A stretch of DNA of 15,453 nucleotides from UBA2336 sp964597075. Lineage in GTDB: Bacteria > Bacteroidota > Bacteroidia > Cytophagales > Cyclobacteriaceae. The notes under the pieces were generated by a model, which did no database searches, had not been told where the DNA came from, and saw only the letters and a list, made by a program, of their open reading frames with translations. This document shows positions 1 to 7,952 of this stretch, in pieces (position 1 is the first letter of the stretch; each line of letters starts with the position of its first letter). The position numbers were made by a program, and so were the translations under genes. The DNA is taken from the NCBI GenBank assembly GCA_964597075.1, contig CAZQXC010000053.1:1-15453 (forward strand), written 5' to 3'.

Positions 1-174
1 TAAAGCCTTTTTTCATGTGCTGTCAATTCGAACATTAAATATAGCTATTAAATACACGTATCACATAAAGGGTGACCATAATTTCAGAATTCGTTTTACT
101 CTAAACTGCTGACAGCCAGTAATTAGACAGTATTTAATAATACAACTCTCCATAATTAAAAACCTTTTTAAAAC

Positions 175-216
175 ATGCGCGTACATTGCGTTTTGATGAG
201 CTCCAAACAAGCATGA
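175..216 (+). other. possible 13-codon upstream reading frame
   Basis: A short frame beginning with ATG at 175 reads MRVHCVLMSSKQA and stops with a TGA that shares ATGA with the probable ATG of the hydrolase at 213. Such an overlap could couple translation of the two frames. Nothing in the peptide resembles a known leader, and a frame this short is expected by chance, so this is only a note on the 5' region. Confidence 0.15.
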
Positions 217-1088
217 GCAAGAAGAAAGATAAGACTCCGTTATTGTTGAAGTTAATTCGTTGGGGTTACCCCAAAGTAGAAGCTGTATTCCCTCCGCTTG
301 CCTACCGTTTCTTTACGATGCTCTTTTTTACACCGCTCAAGTACAAACCGACAGAAAAAGAAAAGAAGTCAGAAACTTTTGCAAAGAAGTTTTCTGTTCA
401 CGTAGTCGGCAAAAATACTCAATGCTACCAGTGGGGTGAATCCTCAAAATCGGTTGTGGTGGTTCACGGATGGGCCGGGCGGGCAACCCAGTTCAGAAGA
501 TTTGTTAAGCCATTTATAAAAGCAGGTTATCAGGTAATCGGATTTGATGGGCCAGCACATGGTCAGTCGGAAGGAAAGCGAACATCCATTGTAGAGTTTG
601 AAGAAACGTTGAAAGAAATTTATAAAATTATCGGTGTACCTGAAGCTATTGTTGCGCACTCGTTTGGGGGAGGGGCTGTGTTGTTTGCCGCTAAGAATGG
701 TTTGCCGGTAAGGAAGATAATCAATATTGCCAGTCCAACCATCGGGGATGAAATTATTAACACCTATTTGAAAGCTATAGGAGGCAGTGAAAAGACAAAA
801 TTTTTTTTTAAGAAATTTATTCAACAGAAATACGGGAAACCATTTGAAGAGTTCACCGCCACGCACATCATTAAACAGATCACCCGGCCAGTTGACATTC
901 TTTTAGTTCATGATGAAGATGATAAGGAAGTTTCCATGGAACACCCGCTTGAAATCATCCGGCAATATCCTTCAGCGCGACTTCTCAAAACCAAAGGACT
1001 GGGCCATACCCGCATTCTGAAAGACAACCATGTTATTCAGGAAATTGTAACATTCGTTCAGGAACCCGCGTCTGGTTCAATAGATTAA
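213..1088 (+). CDS. alpha/beta hydrolase
   Basis: Serine hydrolase of the alpha/beta-hydrolase fold, about 291 residues. The oxyanion-hole region VVVVHGWAG is near residues 80-88. The nucleophile elbow AHSFGG has Ser150 (Ala replaces the usual first Gly). The likely acid is Asp237 in HDEDDKEV and the likely base His265 in GLGHTRIL, so the whole catalytic triad is present. There is no signal peptide; a basic N-terminus (MSKKKDK) and a mildly hydrophobic stretch before the core suggest a cytoplasmic or loosely membrane-associated enzyme. Substrate cannot be read from sequence; related proteins are annotated as lysophospholipase- or esterase-like. The frame is open back to a TTG at 186, but I prefer the ATG at 213. 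The gene stands alone, with noncoding DNA on both sides. Confidence 0.88.
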   Translation: MSKKKDKTPLLLKLIRWGYPKVEAVFPPLAYRFFTMLFFTPLKYKPTEKEKKSETFAKKFSVHVVGKNTQCYQWGESSKSVVVVHGWAGRATQFRRFVKPFIKAGYQVIGFDGPAHGQSEGKRTSIVEFEETLKEIYKIIGVPEAIVAHSFGGGAVLFAAKNGLPVRKIINIASPTIGDEIINTYLKAIGGSEKTKFFFKKFIQQKYGKPFEEFTATHIIKQITRPVDILLVHDEDDKEVSMEHPLEIIRQYPSARLLKTKGLGHTRILKDNHVIQEIVTFVQEPASGSID

Positions 1089-1347
1089 TTCTTTTGTTTT
1101 GGTGTAATTTATTAAGTTTCAGGAAGACTAATCAGCGGCCGTTTACCATCATACAAGGCCGTTTGAAGCGTTAATACTTAATAGATTAGATTGAAATCGG
1201 TAGTTTTGAATGCTTGTAAACCGTAGAACTTTCCAGAGAATTTGACCATCAGTTAAGAATATGAAATGAGCCAAAATTACTATAACTCTAGATTGACAAT
1301 CGGTATGGCGAATTCCATGTGACCTTAACTAAAAAAATTATTAACAC
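1089..1347. other. 259-nt noncoding spacer
   Basis: No credible gene is seen here. It holds a direct repeat of GGCCGTTT at 1137-1144 and 1157-1164 (20-nt period) and a TAGTTTTG at 1201-1208 that fits the Bacteroidota -7 consensus TAnnTTTG, but no TTG lies at the right distance upstream. The promoter of the ABC ATPase is presumably in this spacer. The A-rich run directly before the ATG at 1348 fits initiation without a Shine-Dalgarno sequence. Confidence 0.4.
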
Positions 1348-2067
1348 ATGAAAATCATTGAAACACAAAACATCTCAAAAATATACATCATGGGCTCTAC
1401 GGAAGTAAGGGCTTTGCAATCTGTTTCTATCACCATCGATCGGGGGGAATATGTTGCCTTCATGGGGCCGTCTGGTTCGGGCAAATCTACGTTAATGAAT
1501 ATTGTGGGTTGTTTGGACACACCTTCGGGAGGAACATATATGTTGAATAACCAATTGGTAAGTGACATGACCGAAAATGAACTGGCGGAAGTCAGGAATA
1601 AAGAGATTGGGTTTGTGTTTCAAACATTTAATCTTTTGCCTCGTGCTACGGCATTGGAGAATGTTGCGCTCCCTTTAATATATGCCGGTTACAATAAATC
1701 CGATCGTGAAGAAATGGCCCATGCTGCATTGGATAGTGTTGGTCTGGACGACAGGTGGCATCATAAACCCAATGAACTTTCCGGTGGTCAGCGGCAGCGT
1801 GTGGCCATAGCGCGGGCCTTGGTAAACAATCCCTCCATTATTCTGGCCGATGAACCAACCGGTAACCTTGATTCAAAGACTTCATATGGCATCATGAATC
1901 TTTTCCAGGAATTGCATGATAAAGGTAACACCATTATTATGGTAACACACGAAGATGATATTGCGCACTATGCCCACCGCATTATACGCTTGCGCGATGG
2001 ATTAGTAGAATCGGATAAGAAAAACGACCATATTACACGAGGCAAACCTGTTGAAGCAGCGCAATAA
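1348..2067 (+). CDS. ABC transporter ATP-binding protein, MacB/LolD type
   Basis: Nucleotide-binding subunit of an ABC system of the MacB/LolD/FtsE class, which drives lipoprotein release, efflux or envelope remodelling through an FtsX-like permease rather than classical import. At 239 residues it has every ATPase motif: Walker A GPSGSGKST (40-48), Q-loop Gln92, signature LSGGQ (144-148), Walker B IILADE with catalytic Glu169, the D-loop NLD, and the switch His201. The phrases FQTFNLLPRATALENV and DEPTGNLDS are typical of the MacB/LolD group. The C-terminal tail after residue 220 is short, charged and variable. No permease or membrane-fusion gene lies beside it, so the partner must be encoded elsewhere and the substrate is unknown. 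The next gene starts 58 nt downstream and may be co-transcribed. Confidence 0.93.
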   Translation: MKIIETQNISKIYIMGSTEVRALQSVSITIDRGEYVAFMGPSGSGKSTLMNIVGCLDTPSGGTYMLNNQLVSDMTENELAEVRNKEIGFVFQTFNLLPRATALENVALPLIYAGYNKSDREEMAHAALDSVGLDDRWHHKPNELSGGQRQRVAIARALVNNPSIILADEPTGNLDSKTSYGIMNLFQELHDKGNTIIMVTHEDDIAHYAHRIIRLRDGLVESDKKNDHITRGKPVEAAQ

Positions 2068-2125
2068 CATTCTATGCAGCGTTTGAGTTTAATTACTGAA
2101 CTTTGTATTGGATTACCTGATTCAT

Positions 2126-2674
2126 ATGAAAATTTACACCAGAACCGGAGATTCCGGCAGCACGTCATTGTTCGGAGGCAAGCGCGTTTTAAAATCTGAC
2201 CTTCGGATTGATACGTACGGCACGGTAGACGAGTTAAATTCCTACATCGGTTTACTGCGCGATCAGGAGATAAATCATAAGCGAAAAAATATTTTAGTTG
2301 AAATACAGGACAGGTTGTTCACCATAGGCTCTATACTAGCCACTGAACCTGGCAATGAAAAGGTAAAAATACCAACGCTGATAAAAACCGATATTCAGTT
2401 GTTGGAAAAGGAGATTGATGCCATGGATGCACAACTTCCACCCATGCGATCTTTCGTTTTACCGGGTGGGCACCCATCCGTTTCGTTTTGCCATGTTACA
2501 CGAACCGTTTGTCGCAGGGCCGAGCGTTTGGTGATTGCACTTGATGCAGTCGAGAAAGTTGACCCCTTGGTTATTCAATACCTTAACCGCTTGTCGGATT
2601 ATCTCTTTATGCTTTCCCGAAAAATGACAGCTGAATTAAAAGCTGAAGAAACACCCTGGAAGCCACGCATGTAA
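2126..2674 (+). CDS. cob(I)yrinic acid a,c-diamide / cob(I)alamin adenosyltransferase, PduO type
   Basis: ATP:co(I)rrinoid adenosyltransferase (EC 2.5.1.17), making adenosylcobalamin from reduced cobalamin and ATP in the cytoplasm. The protein is 182 residues, usual for a single-domain PduO/MMAB enzyme. It shows the ATP-binding N-terminus TRTGDSGSTSLFGGKRV (5-21), the central CRRAER motif (129-134) and YLNRLSDYLF (152-161), which shape the active site at the trimer interface. The frame is open to a TTG at 2108, but the ATG at 2126 gives the family's standard beginning MKIYTRTGD. No cobalamin-biosynthesis or B12-dependent mutase gene is nearby, so it probably serves salvage for an enzyme encoded elsewhere. 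Its 3' end faces the next gene with 8 nt between the stop codons. Confidence 0.93.
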   Translation: MKIYTRTGDSGSTSLFGGKRVLKSDLRIDTYGTVDELNSYIGLLRDQEINHKRKNILVEIQDRLFTIGSILATEPGNEKVKIPTLIKTDIQLLEKEIDAMDAQLPPMRSFVLPGGHPSVSFCHVTRTVCRRAERLVIALDAVEKVDPLVIQYLNRLSDYLFMLSRKMTAELKAEETPWKPRM

Positions 2675-2682
2675 ATTTCTGA

Positions 2683-3354
2683 TCAGGCTTTCTTCGGGAG
2701 GAATGATGTATCCATGTAGTAACGCGTTAAATCATTTGGATCAATGAACACATCCATCTCTTTTCTATCTTTTAATAGTTCCGCAGGATTGTACCAGATA
2801 TAGTCGCTTTTAAATTCAAAAACCTTGTTGGATACAGCATCGTGGTACTGACATACAATTACAAACGGACTTCTTCCATTCACTTTGAATGATCCATCAA
2901 CAATAATATCAGCAATGGGAACCAATGTTTTTCTCCCTTTACCATAGGTGAACAAATCACGTTTTGCATTAAGCCGTTTAAGTTGTTTTGCTCCACCAAT
3001 AACGCCAACAGCCTCAAACACCAATCCAAAAGCAAAAAGAAATATGGGTAAGAACCATTGACTAAAAAAGCTTTTTATTTCAGCTTCCTGGGGTTTGTCC
3101 GGTGGAAAGTAAACAACCACTTCATCTCCCATGCGCATGTCCGAACTGCTGAAGCTTGATCGGAACGTCACTTGATTCTCATTGTAATCAAATGCTATTA
3201 TCGGACTTTCACCATCAAAACCGCTGATAGAACCATTGGCTTCAACCCAGGTGGAATTTTTTTCCATGGTGCTGAACAAAAGGTAAATGGCTATGAAAAA
3301 GCAAATCGTTCCGATGAGTGCAAAAACTCCAAAGAAAATTAACATGGATCGCAT
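2683..3354 (-). CDS. DUF3592-like membrane protein
   Basis: Membrane protein of 223 residues and unknown function. A first transmembrane helix spans about residues 5-27, and a second, WFLPIFLFAFGLVFEAVGVIGG, spans 100-121. Between them lies a small beta-rich domain (GSISGFDGESPIIAFDYN...VTFRSSFSS...GDEVVVYFPPDKPQEAEI) with the layout of DUF3592: variable strands, then a V-x-Y-x-P turn, then the second helix. After that comes a soluble domain of about 100 residues ending in a second V-F-I-D-P-x-x-x-x-R-Y-Y motif, so the protein looks like two related beta modules on either side of a helix. No enzymatic residues stand out. It is divergent from ilvE and convergent with the adenosyltransferase. 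An alternative start is Met4. Confidence 0.75.
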   Translation of the reverse strand: MRSMLIFFGVFALIGTICFFIAIYLLFSTMEKNSTWVEANGSISGFDGESPIIAFDYNENQVTFRSSFSSSDMRMGDEVVVYFPPDKPQEAEIKSFFSQWFLPIFLFAFGLVFEAVGVIGGAKQLKRLNAKRDLFTYGKGRKTLVPIADIIVDGSFKVNGRSPFVIVCQYHDAVSNKVFEFKSDYIWYNPAELLKDRKEMDVFIDPNDLTRYYMDTSFLPKKA

Positions 3355-3379
3355 GGAATTAGGAGGTTTAGTGAATTAT

Positions 3380-3411
3380 TAAAATTAATAGAATAGGGTA
3401 ACGGATTCCAA
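3380..3411 (-). promoter_or_regulatory. possible Bacteroidota-type promoter for the DUF3592-like gene
   Basis: On the minus strand a TTG (plus-strand CAA at 3409-3411) is followed after 21 nt by TAATTTTA (3387-3380), one base off the TAnnTTTG -7 consensus. The -7 box ends about 25 nt before the ATG at 3354. The match is weak and the region is AT-rich, so this is a suggestion only. Confidence 0.22.
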
Positions 3412-3446
3412 TAGACCAAAAAAATTCAAAACAAATTCCCCTAACA

Positions 3447-3475
3447 TTCGTTAGCCTCCTTTGTAAATATCTTTT
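3447..3475 (+). promoter_or_regulatory. possible Bacteroidota-type promoter for ilvE
   Basis: TATCTTTT at 3468-3475 is one base off the TAnnTTTG -7 consensus and lies 29 nt before the ATG at 3505. A degenerate -33 element (TTC at 3447-3449) sits 18 nt upstream of it. Position fits a promoter for the aminotransferase; the sequence match is only moderate. Confidence 0.28.
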
Positions 3476-3504
3476 AACTTGCGCCAAATTAAAACCCACA
3501 CTGC

Positions 3505-4569
3505 ATGGTCGAAACGATGAAAATCGCTATTGAGCGGGTAAAGAAGTCCAGGATCAGTGAAGTTGATTTTTCGAATATCCCGTTCGGAAAAATTTACACC
3601 GATCATATGTTCATGGCTGATTATAAAAATGGTGCGTGGACCAATTTCAGAATAATGCCATACGGCTATATGCCGATTAGCCCGGCCACACCGGCTCTTC
3701 ATTATGGTCAGGCAATTTTTGAAGGCATGAAAGCCTATAAAGGCCCGGAGGGTGAGGCGTTGGTTTTTCGCCCGCTGGATAACTGGAAGAGAATGAATAT
3801 TTCAGGTGAGCGTATTTGCATGCCCCCCATACCGGAAGAACTTTTTATGGAAAGCCTGGCTGCACTTATTGATCTCGATCGGGCATGGATACCGGATGCA
3901 ACGGGTGCATCCTTATACATTCGCCCGTTTATGTTTTCAGCAGATGAGTATATCGGCATAAAACCATCGGATGAGTTCACTTTCATGATTATACTTTGTC
4001 CGGTGGGTTCATATTATTCTACGCCTGTTAAGGTGCGTATTGAAACACATTATACACGTGCCTCTCAAGGCGGAACGGGTTATGCCAAGGCCGGAGGAAA
4101 TTATGGTGCTGCTATTTATCCGGCCAAGCTGGCGCAAGCAAAAGGCTACCATCAGCTTCTATGGACGGATGGAAGAACCCATGAGTATATTGAAGAGTCG
4201 GGAACGATGAACGTGATGTTTGTAATTGATGATACGTTGGTTACGCCTGCCTTAAGCGATTCTATTTTAGCTGGAATAACCCGCGATAGTGTATTAACCA
4301 TGGCACGTAGTTGGGGTATGAAAGTAGAAGAACGGAAAATTTCCGTAAAGGAATTGATCGAAGCCCTAGAAGCAGGGCGTGTGAAGGAAGCCTTTGGTGC
4401 AGGCACTGCCGCTACCATTGCCCATCTTGAACTGATTGGTTACAATGGAAAGGATTACTATCTTCCCCCTATTGAATCGCGTACATTTTCAAACAAAGTG
4501 TTCGCGGAACTGGAAGGTATAAAACGGGGCCTTAAACCCGATCCGTTTGGATGGATTGTAAAAATGTAG
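3505..4569 (+). CDS. ilvE: branched-chain amino acid aminotransferase
   Basis: PLP-dependent fold-type IV transaminase (EC 2.6.1.42) that interconverts Leu, Ile and Val with their 2-oxo acids using glutamate/2-oxoglutarate, the last step of branched-chain synthesis or the first of breakdown. At 354 residues it matches the longer BCAT group (eukaryotic-like, group II). The N-terminal region FGKIYTDHMF..ALHYGQAIFEGMKAYKG is diagnostic. The Schiff-base lysine is Lys195 in YAKAGGNYGAA, followed by GYHQLLWTDG and EESGTMNVMFV, which bind PLP phosphate and substrate. AFGAGTAATI near the C-terminus is the second phosphate-binding element. The ATG at 3505 gives the expected N-terminus. The 3' end overlaps the start of the following small gene by 19 nt. 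No other ilv or leu genes are nearby. Confidence 0.95.
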   Translation: MVETMKIAIERVKKSRISEVDFSNIPFGKIYTDHMFMADYKNGAWTNFRIMPYGYMPISPATPALHYGQAIFEGMKAYKGPEGEALVFRPLDNWKRMNISGERICMPPIPEELFMESLAALIDLDRAWIPDATGASLYIRPFMFSADEYIGIKPSDEFTFMIILCPVGSYYSTPVKVRIETHYTRASQGGTGYAKAGGNYGAAIYPAKLAQAKGYHQLLWTDGRTHEYIEESGTMNVMFVIDDTLVTPALSDSILAGITRDSVLTMARSWGMKVEERKISVKELIEALEAGRVKEAFGAGTAATIAHLELIGYNGKDYYLPPIESRTFSNKVFAELEGIKRGLKPDPFGWIVKM

Positions 4570-5045
4570 TGCTGATTTTTCTTTTTTTCGCCTGGACTCA
4601 ATCCAGTGAAGCACAAAATCGTTTAGTTATTCTAAAAGGTGATAAAATCATAACTTCTTTTCGGGAAGGTGATTACATCCGCTTTAAGCGTAAAGATCGT
4701 GATCATTTTACGGTAGGATTTATCGGAGGATTAACAAAAGATTACTTCCGTATTGGGGAAGACACAACACTAATCTATACACTTGAGAAAATTGATTTGA
4801 GTGAACGAGATAACTCCGGTTTCCGTACGCGTGCTATTGGTGCTACCTTTATTATTGTCGGTGGTGTGTTTTTTCTGGGCGATTTGATTAATGAAACAGT
4901 AGTAAACGATCAACCTTATACAGTCAATACAGGTGTTGTTACAGCCTCGGCTCTGTTAATCACCACTGGCGTACTGATGCAATTTCTGAACAATGATAAC
5001 TTTGTGCTGGGCAGAAGAAAAAAAGTAGTCGTGATTGATCGTTGA
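4551..5045 (+). CDS. exported or membrane-anchored protein of unknown function
   Basis: I do not recognise a family for this 164-residue protein. It begins with a hydrophobic signal sequence (VVLIFLFFAW, residues 6-15) followed by SSEAQN, a plausible signal-peptidase I site after Ala21. A small beta-rich part follows (residues 24-88: RLVILKGDKIITSFREGDYIRFKRKDRDHFTVGFIGGLTKDYFRI..., given only in outline). Two further hydrophobic segments span about 95-111 and 127-146, and the protein ends in a basic tail RRKKVVVIDR. The layout suggests a surface-exposed beta domain followed by a membrane hairpin. The ATG lies inside the last codons of ilvE (19-nt overlap, different frame), which implies co-transcription and perhaps translational coupling. 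A later GTG at 4566 is a possible alternative start. The link to aminotransferase function is unclear. Confidence 0.72.
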   Translation: MDCKNVVLIFLFFAWTQSSEAQNRLVILKGDKIITSFREGDYIRFKRKDRDHFTVGFIGGLTKDYFRIGEDTTLIYTLEKIDLSERDNSGFRTRAIGATFIIVGGVFFLGDLINETVVNDQPYTVNTGVVTASALLITTGVLMQFLNNDNFVLGRRKKVVVIDR

Positions 5046-5073
5046 TCCCTTAAATTTAGAAAAGATTATCTTC

Positions 5074-6234
5074 ATGCTTTCGTTTACTCAGTCTTCTCGT
5101 ATCATTATTACCTGCAACAAATGGCTAACCCCATATCTCCAGCAGGAAGTAGAGGATCTTTCATTTTTTCCAGCGCGAACATTTCAAACGGGTGTTGAAT
5201 TGCTGGGAACCATTACTGATTGCATTAAATTGAATCTGAACCTTCGCTGTGGCAGTCAGGTGTTGTATTCTTTAAAAGAATTTAAAGCGAACGATGCTGA
5301 TAAGCTTTACACGAACCTGGTGAATTACCCCTGGGAAAATATTCTGGAGAAGGACGGATATTTTACCGTCACCAGTAATGTCAATAATCCAACCATCAAC
5401 AACGAATTATTTGTCAACGTAAAGGTGAAAGATGCCATCGTTGACCGCATGCGGAAGCAAACCGGTAAGCGACCTGATTCCGGACCTGAATTGGATAAAG
5501 CTGTTATTCATTTGTATTGGAATGATAACGATGCCGAAATTTTTCTAGACACCAGTGGTGAAACACTTTCCAAACATGGTTACCGGAAAATTCCGGGACG
5601 GGCGCCCATGCTGGAGGCACTGGCGTGTGCCACGGTAGTGGCTACCAAGTGGGACAAAATTTCGCCCTTCATCAATCCCATGTGTGGTTCTGGCACAGTA
5701 GCCATTGAAGCGGCATTGTTGGCCACTAACCGCAGGCCGGGTTTATTCCGGAAGAATTATTCGTTTATGCATGTACTTGGATACGATGACAATGCGTATA
5801 AGAATGAGCATCAAAAATTATTTAATAAAGTAAAAGAGGTGCCCGGTTTGATTATTCATGCTACCGATAACCGGGAGGATGCCGTTAAGATTTCCCGGAT
5901 CAATGCACAGGTAGCAGGCGTGGAGGAGCTTATAAATTTTTCCGTTTGTGATTTTGAAAAGACGCCTATACCCGAAGGTGGCGGAGTTGTTTATCTAAAT
6001 CCCGAATATGGCGAGCGCATGGGCGAATTAGCTGAGCTGGAGATAACCTATAAACGAATCGGAGATTTTATGAAAAAGCAATGCCAGGGTTATATGGGTT
6101 ATATTTTCACCGGCAACCTAGAGTTGGCTAAAAAAATCGGACTGAAAGCAAAACGAAGGATAGAGTTTTACAGCGCTAAACTCGATTGCCGGTTACTGGA
6201 GTATGAATTGTACGCAGGAAGTAAGGATAAATAG
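5074..6234 (+). CDS. THUMP-domain class I SAM-dependent RNA methyltransferase (RlmL N-terminal-like)
   Basis: Predicted N2-guanine RNA methyltransferase of the UPF0020/RlmL-Trm14 family, 386 residues. It corresponds to the N-terminal half of E. coli RlmL, without the C-terminal RlmK-like half. Residues 10-160 form the ferredoxin-like/THUMP RNA-binding part, including LHKHGYR-type wording (LSKHGYRKIPGRAPMLEALA, 165-184) before the catalytic domain. SAM-binding motif I is NPMCGSGT (201-208) with IEAALLA after it. Motif IV, normally NPPYGER, reads NPEYGER (309-315), a departure discussed in the findings. Target is likely 23S rRNA guanine, but a tRNA target cannot be excluded. The frame is open back to a TTG at 5035, overlapping the previous gene; the ATG at 5074 gives the natural N-terminus. 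Confidence 0.87.
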   Translation: MLSFTQSSRIIITCNKWLTPYLQQEVEDLSFFPARTFQTGVELLGTITDCIKLNLNLRCGSQVLYSLKEFKANDADKLYTNLVNYPWENILEKDGYFTVTSNVNNPTINNELFVNVKVKDAIVDRMRKQTGKRPDSGPELDKAVIHLYWNDNDAEIFLDTSGETLSKHGYRKIPGRAPMLEALACATVVATKWDKISPFINPMCGSGTVAIEAALLATNRRPGLFRKNYSFMHVLGYDDNAYKNEHQKLFNKVKEVPGLIIHATDNREDAVKISRINAQVAGVEELINFSVCDFEKTPIPEGGGVVYLNPEYGERMGELAELEITYKRIGDFMKKQCQGYMGYIFTGNLELAKKIGLKAKRRIEFYSAKLDCRLLEYELYAGSKDK

Positions 6235-6258
6235 TTTTTTCGATGGTTCGTTATTGGT

Positions 6259-6696
6259 ATGGCACGTATTCACATTGATCTACCCGATAGATTTATTTTT
6301 TCGACAGAACTCCCTGTGCGGATTTCTGATTTGAACTACGGCAATCATGTTGGTAATGATTCCATTCTTACGTTGATGCAGGAGGCACGCGCCTTATTTT
6401 ATCGTTCACTTGGATTTATAAGTGAGGTAGAGATTGAAGGTTCAGTTGGGCAGGTAGTTGCCGATGCTGCCCTTGTATATAAGGCCGAGTCTTTTTTTGG
6501 AGACACATTGATAATCGAATTAGCCGTGCGGGAATTTCATAAGTATGGATTTGACATGCTCTACCGGATTTCCAATAAGGATACAGGTAAAGAAGTAGCG
6601 CGAGGCAAAACCGGAATTGTATGTTTTGATTATTTGAAAAGAAAAATGGCTCCTATTCCCGCTTCTTTACAAAATGCTTTGACCAAGTTTCAATAG
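6259..6696 (+). CDS. acyl-CoA thioesterase, hotdog fold (4HBT/FadM-like)
   Basis: Single-hotdog thioesterase of 145 residues, the normal size for the 4HBT/YbgC/FadM group, expected to hydrolyse acyl-CoA thioesters in the cytoplasm. The catalytic segment near the N-terminus reads VRISDLNYGNHVGND (residues 20-34). It carries the Asp of the usual D-x-x-x-x-x-H-V-x-N active site (Asp24) and the conserved His30-Val, while the neighbouring residues differ from the common DTDAMGHVNN wording. The long helix SILTLMQEARALFYRSLGF and the strands with VVADAALVYKAESFFGDTLIIEL follow as in the fold. It starts 24 nt after the methyltransferase and is probably in the same transcript. Its stop is 11 nt from the stop of the facing gene. 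Substrate is unknown. Confidence 0.88.
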   Translation: MARIHIDLPDRFIFSTELPVRISDLNYGNHVGNDSILTLMQEARALFYRSLGFISEVEIEGSVGQVVADAALVYKAESFFGDTLIIELAVREFHKYGFDMLYRISNKDTGKEVARGKTGIVCFDYLKRKMAPIPASLQNALTKFQ

Positions 6697-6707
6697 CAAA
6701 AAGGTGA

Positions 6708-7907
6708 CTACAGTATTCGCTTGATCCGCGCCATGTAAAATCCATCTGTATACGTAGATGGATCGATTGTTTTTTCTTCCTCCAAAACAAATTGTTGTGA
6801 ATTCTTTTCCAGGAAATGCTTTACCTGATTTTCATTTTCGGATGGCAGTATGCTGCAGGTAGAATAAACCAGTAACCCACCGGGTTTGACCATTAAAGAA
6901 TAGTTCTGAAGAATATCTTTTTGTGTGTTGATAATTTTTGTGATGTATTCCGGTTTGAGTTTCCATCGTGCATCCGGATTTCGTTTCAGTACGCCTAATC
7001 CCGAACACGGAACATCCAGCAGTAACCGGTCAGCTGTCTGATGAAGGCGCTTAATGCTTTTTGCGGTTTCAATGATCCGGGTTTCAAAGTTATGCACGCC
7101 AGCCCTGCGGGCACGAATTTTAAACTCCTCCAGTTTCCACTCGGCCACATCCATGGAAATTAATCGGCCTTTGTTTTGCATGCGGGCAGCCAGGTGTAAC
7201 GATTTACCACCTGTACCGGCACAGGCATCGATTATCCGCATACCCGGTTCAGTCTGTAAAAAAGGTACAATACGTTGTGAGCCGGCATCCTGAACTTCAA
7301 AGAGCCCCTCCTGAAAAGCACGTGATTGAAAAATGTTTTTCCGCTTGGCGAGAACAAGGGCCTCTGGGGACTCATCAACAACAGTTGTTTCATATCCTTC
7401 TTCGGCCAATTGCTGCTGCAGTTCCTCCGGAGAAAGCTTTAGCGTATTGACGCGTAACCAAATCACCGGAGGTTGATTCAGTGTTCTAATTACACCATTC
7501 CATGTATCTCCAAGCTCCTGCTCTCCAAGTGCGTCCAGCCAGTCGGGAATGGATTCCCTGATTTTTCGATCTGAATTTACTTCTTGAAACCTTTCCTGAA
7601 TAACAGAAGGATTCAGTGAACTAAATTCTTTCCAGTTATCAAGTTCAAACTTGTTAAGAACCATCCATGCCCCTAAGATTTTCCACAAACTCTCACTATT
7701 GCTTACGGTTTGTAATAACCGGTAATAGCGGACTATATCGTAGCTGGTTTCAGCAATTAGGCCTTTGTCGGCTTCACTCACCCGTGGTATGGTCCTAAAA
7801 GCCTTCTCCAGTGCCTTGTCAGCATATTTATTATGTACAAAAACTTCTTTTAAAACCTGTACAATGGCTTCTGCAGCTATACGCGGCAATTTCAGGGTAG
7901 CGGACAT
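6708..7907 (-). CDS. RsmB/NOP-family RNA (cytosine-5) methyltransferase
   Basis: SAM-dependent m5C RNA methyltransferase of the RsmB/NSUN family, 399 residues. The N-terminal 140 residues are helical, in the position of the NusB-like or RNA-binding part but poorly conserved. Residues 148-155 (VIWLRVNT) mark the PUA-like/N1 segment. The Rossmann core has motif I DACAGTGGK (227-235), motif IV DVPCSGLGVLKRNPDARWK with Cys301, and motif VI STCSILPSENENQV with Cys351. In this family the TCS cysteine forms the covalent link to C6 of cytosine and the PCS cysteine helps release the product; both are intact. A 16S rRNA target like that of RsmB (C967) is likely but not provable here. It converges with the thioesterase and is divergent from the CHAT gene. 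Confidence 0.92.
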   Translation of the reverse strand: MSATLKLPRIAAEAIVQVLKEVFVHNKYADKALEKAFRTIPRVSEADKGLIAETSYDIVRYYRLLQTVSNSESLWKILGAWMVLNKFELDNWKEFSSLNPSVIQERFQEVNSDRKIRESIPDWLDALGEQELGDTWNGVIRTLNQPPVIWLRVNTLKLSPEELQQQLAEEGYETTVVDESPEALVLAKRKNIFQSRAFQEGLFEVQDAGSQRIVPFLQTEPGMRIIDACAGTGGKSLHLAARMQNKGRLISMDVAEWKLEEFKIRARRAGVHNFETRIIETAKSIKRLHQTADRLLLDVPCSGLGVLKRNPDARWKLKPEYITKIINTQKDILQNYSLMVKPGGLLVYSTCSILPSENENQVKHFLEKNSQQFVLEEEKTIDPSTYTDGFYMARIKRIL

Positions 7908-7927
7908 TTCATCAACTTAACGTGGAA

Positions 7928-7952
7928 TAATTTAGTAAACGAAGTAATTTAG
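7928..7952. promoter_or_regulatory. direct repeat TAATTTAG in a divergent promoter region
   Basis: The 77-nt spacer between the divergent RsmB-like and CHAT genes contains TAATTTAG twice, at 7928-7935 and 7945-7952 (17-nt period). Each copy is one base off the -7 consensus TAnnTTTG, so one may be the CHAT promoter. Alternatively the pair is an operator. No convincing -33 TTG accompanies either copy. Confidence 0.22.

Noticed and set aside
186..212. TTG at 186 as the hydrolase start
   Set aside because: The ATG at 213 is in frame and begins a typical N-terminus; the extra nine residues have no support.
444..866. Open frame of 140 codons on the minus strand
   Set aside because: It lies fully inside the hydrolase gene, has no recognisable domain, and its composition is that of an antisense shadow.
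1137..1164. Direct repeat GGCCGTTT as a regulator site
   Set aside because: Two 8-nt copies in a 259-nt spacer, with no dyad symmetry and no other support, are not enough to call an operator.
5035..5073. TTG at 5035 as the THUMP methyltransferase start
   Set aside because: It would overlap the preceding gene, and the ATG at 5074 gives a natural N-terminus directly before the first predicted strand.
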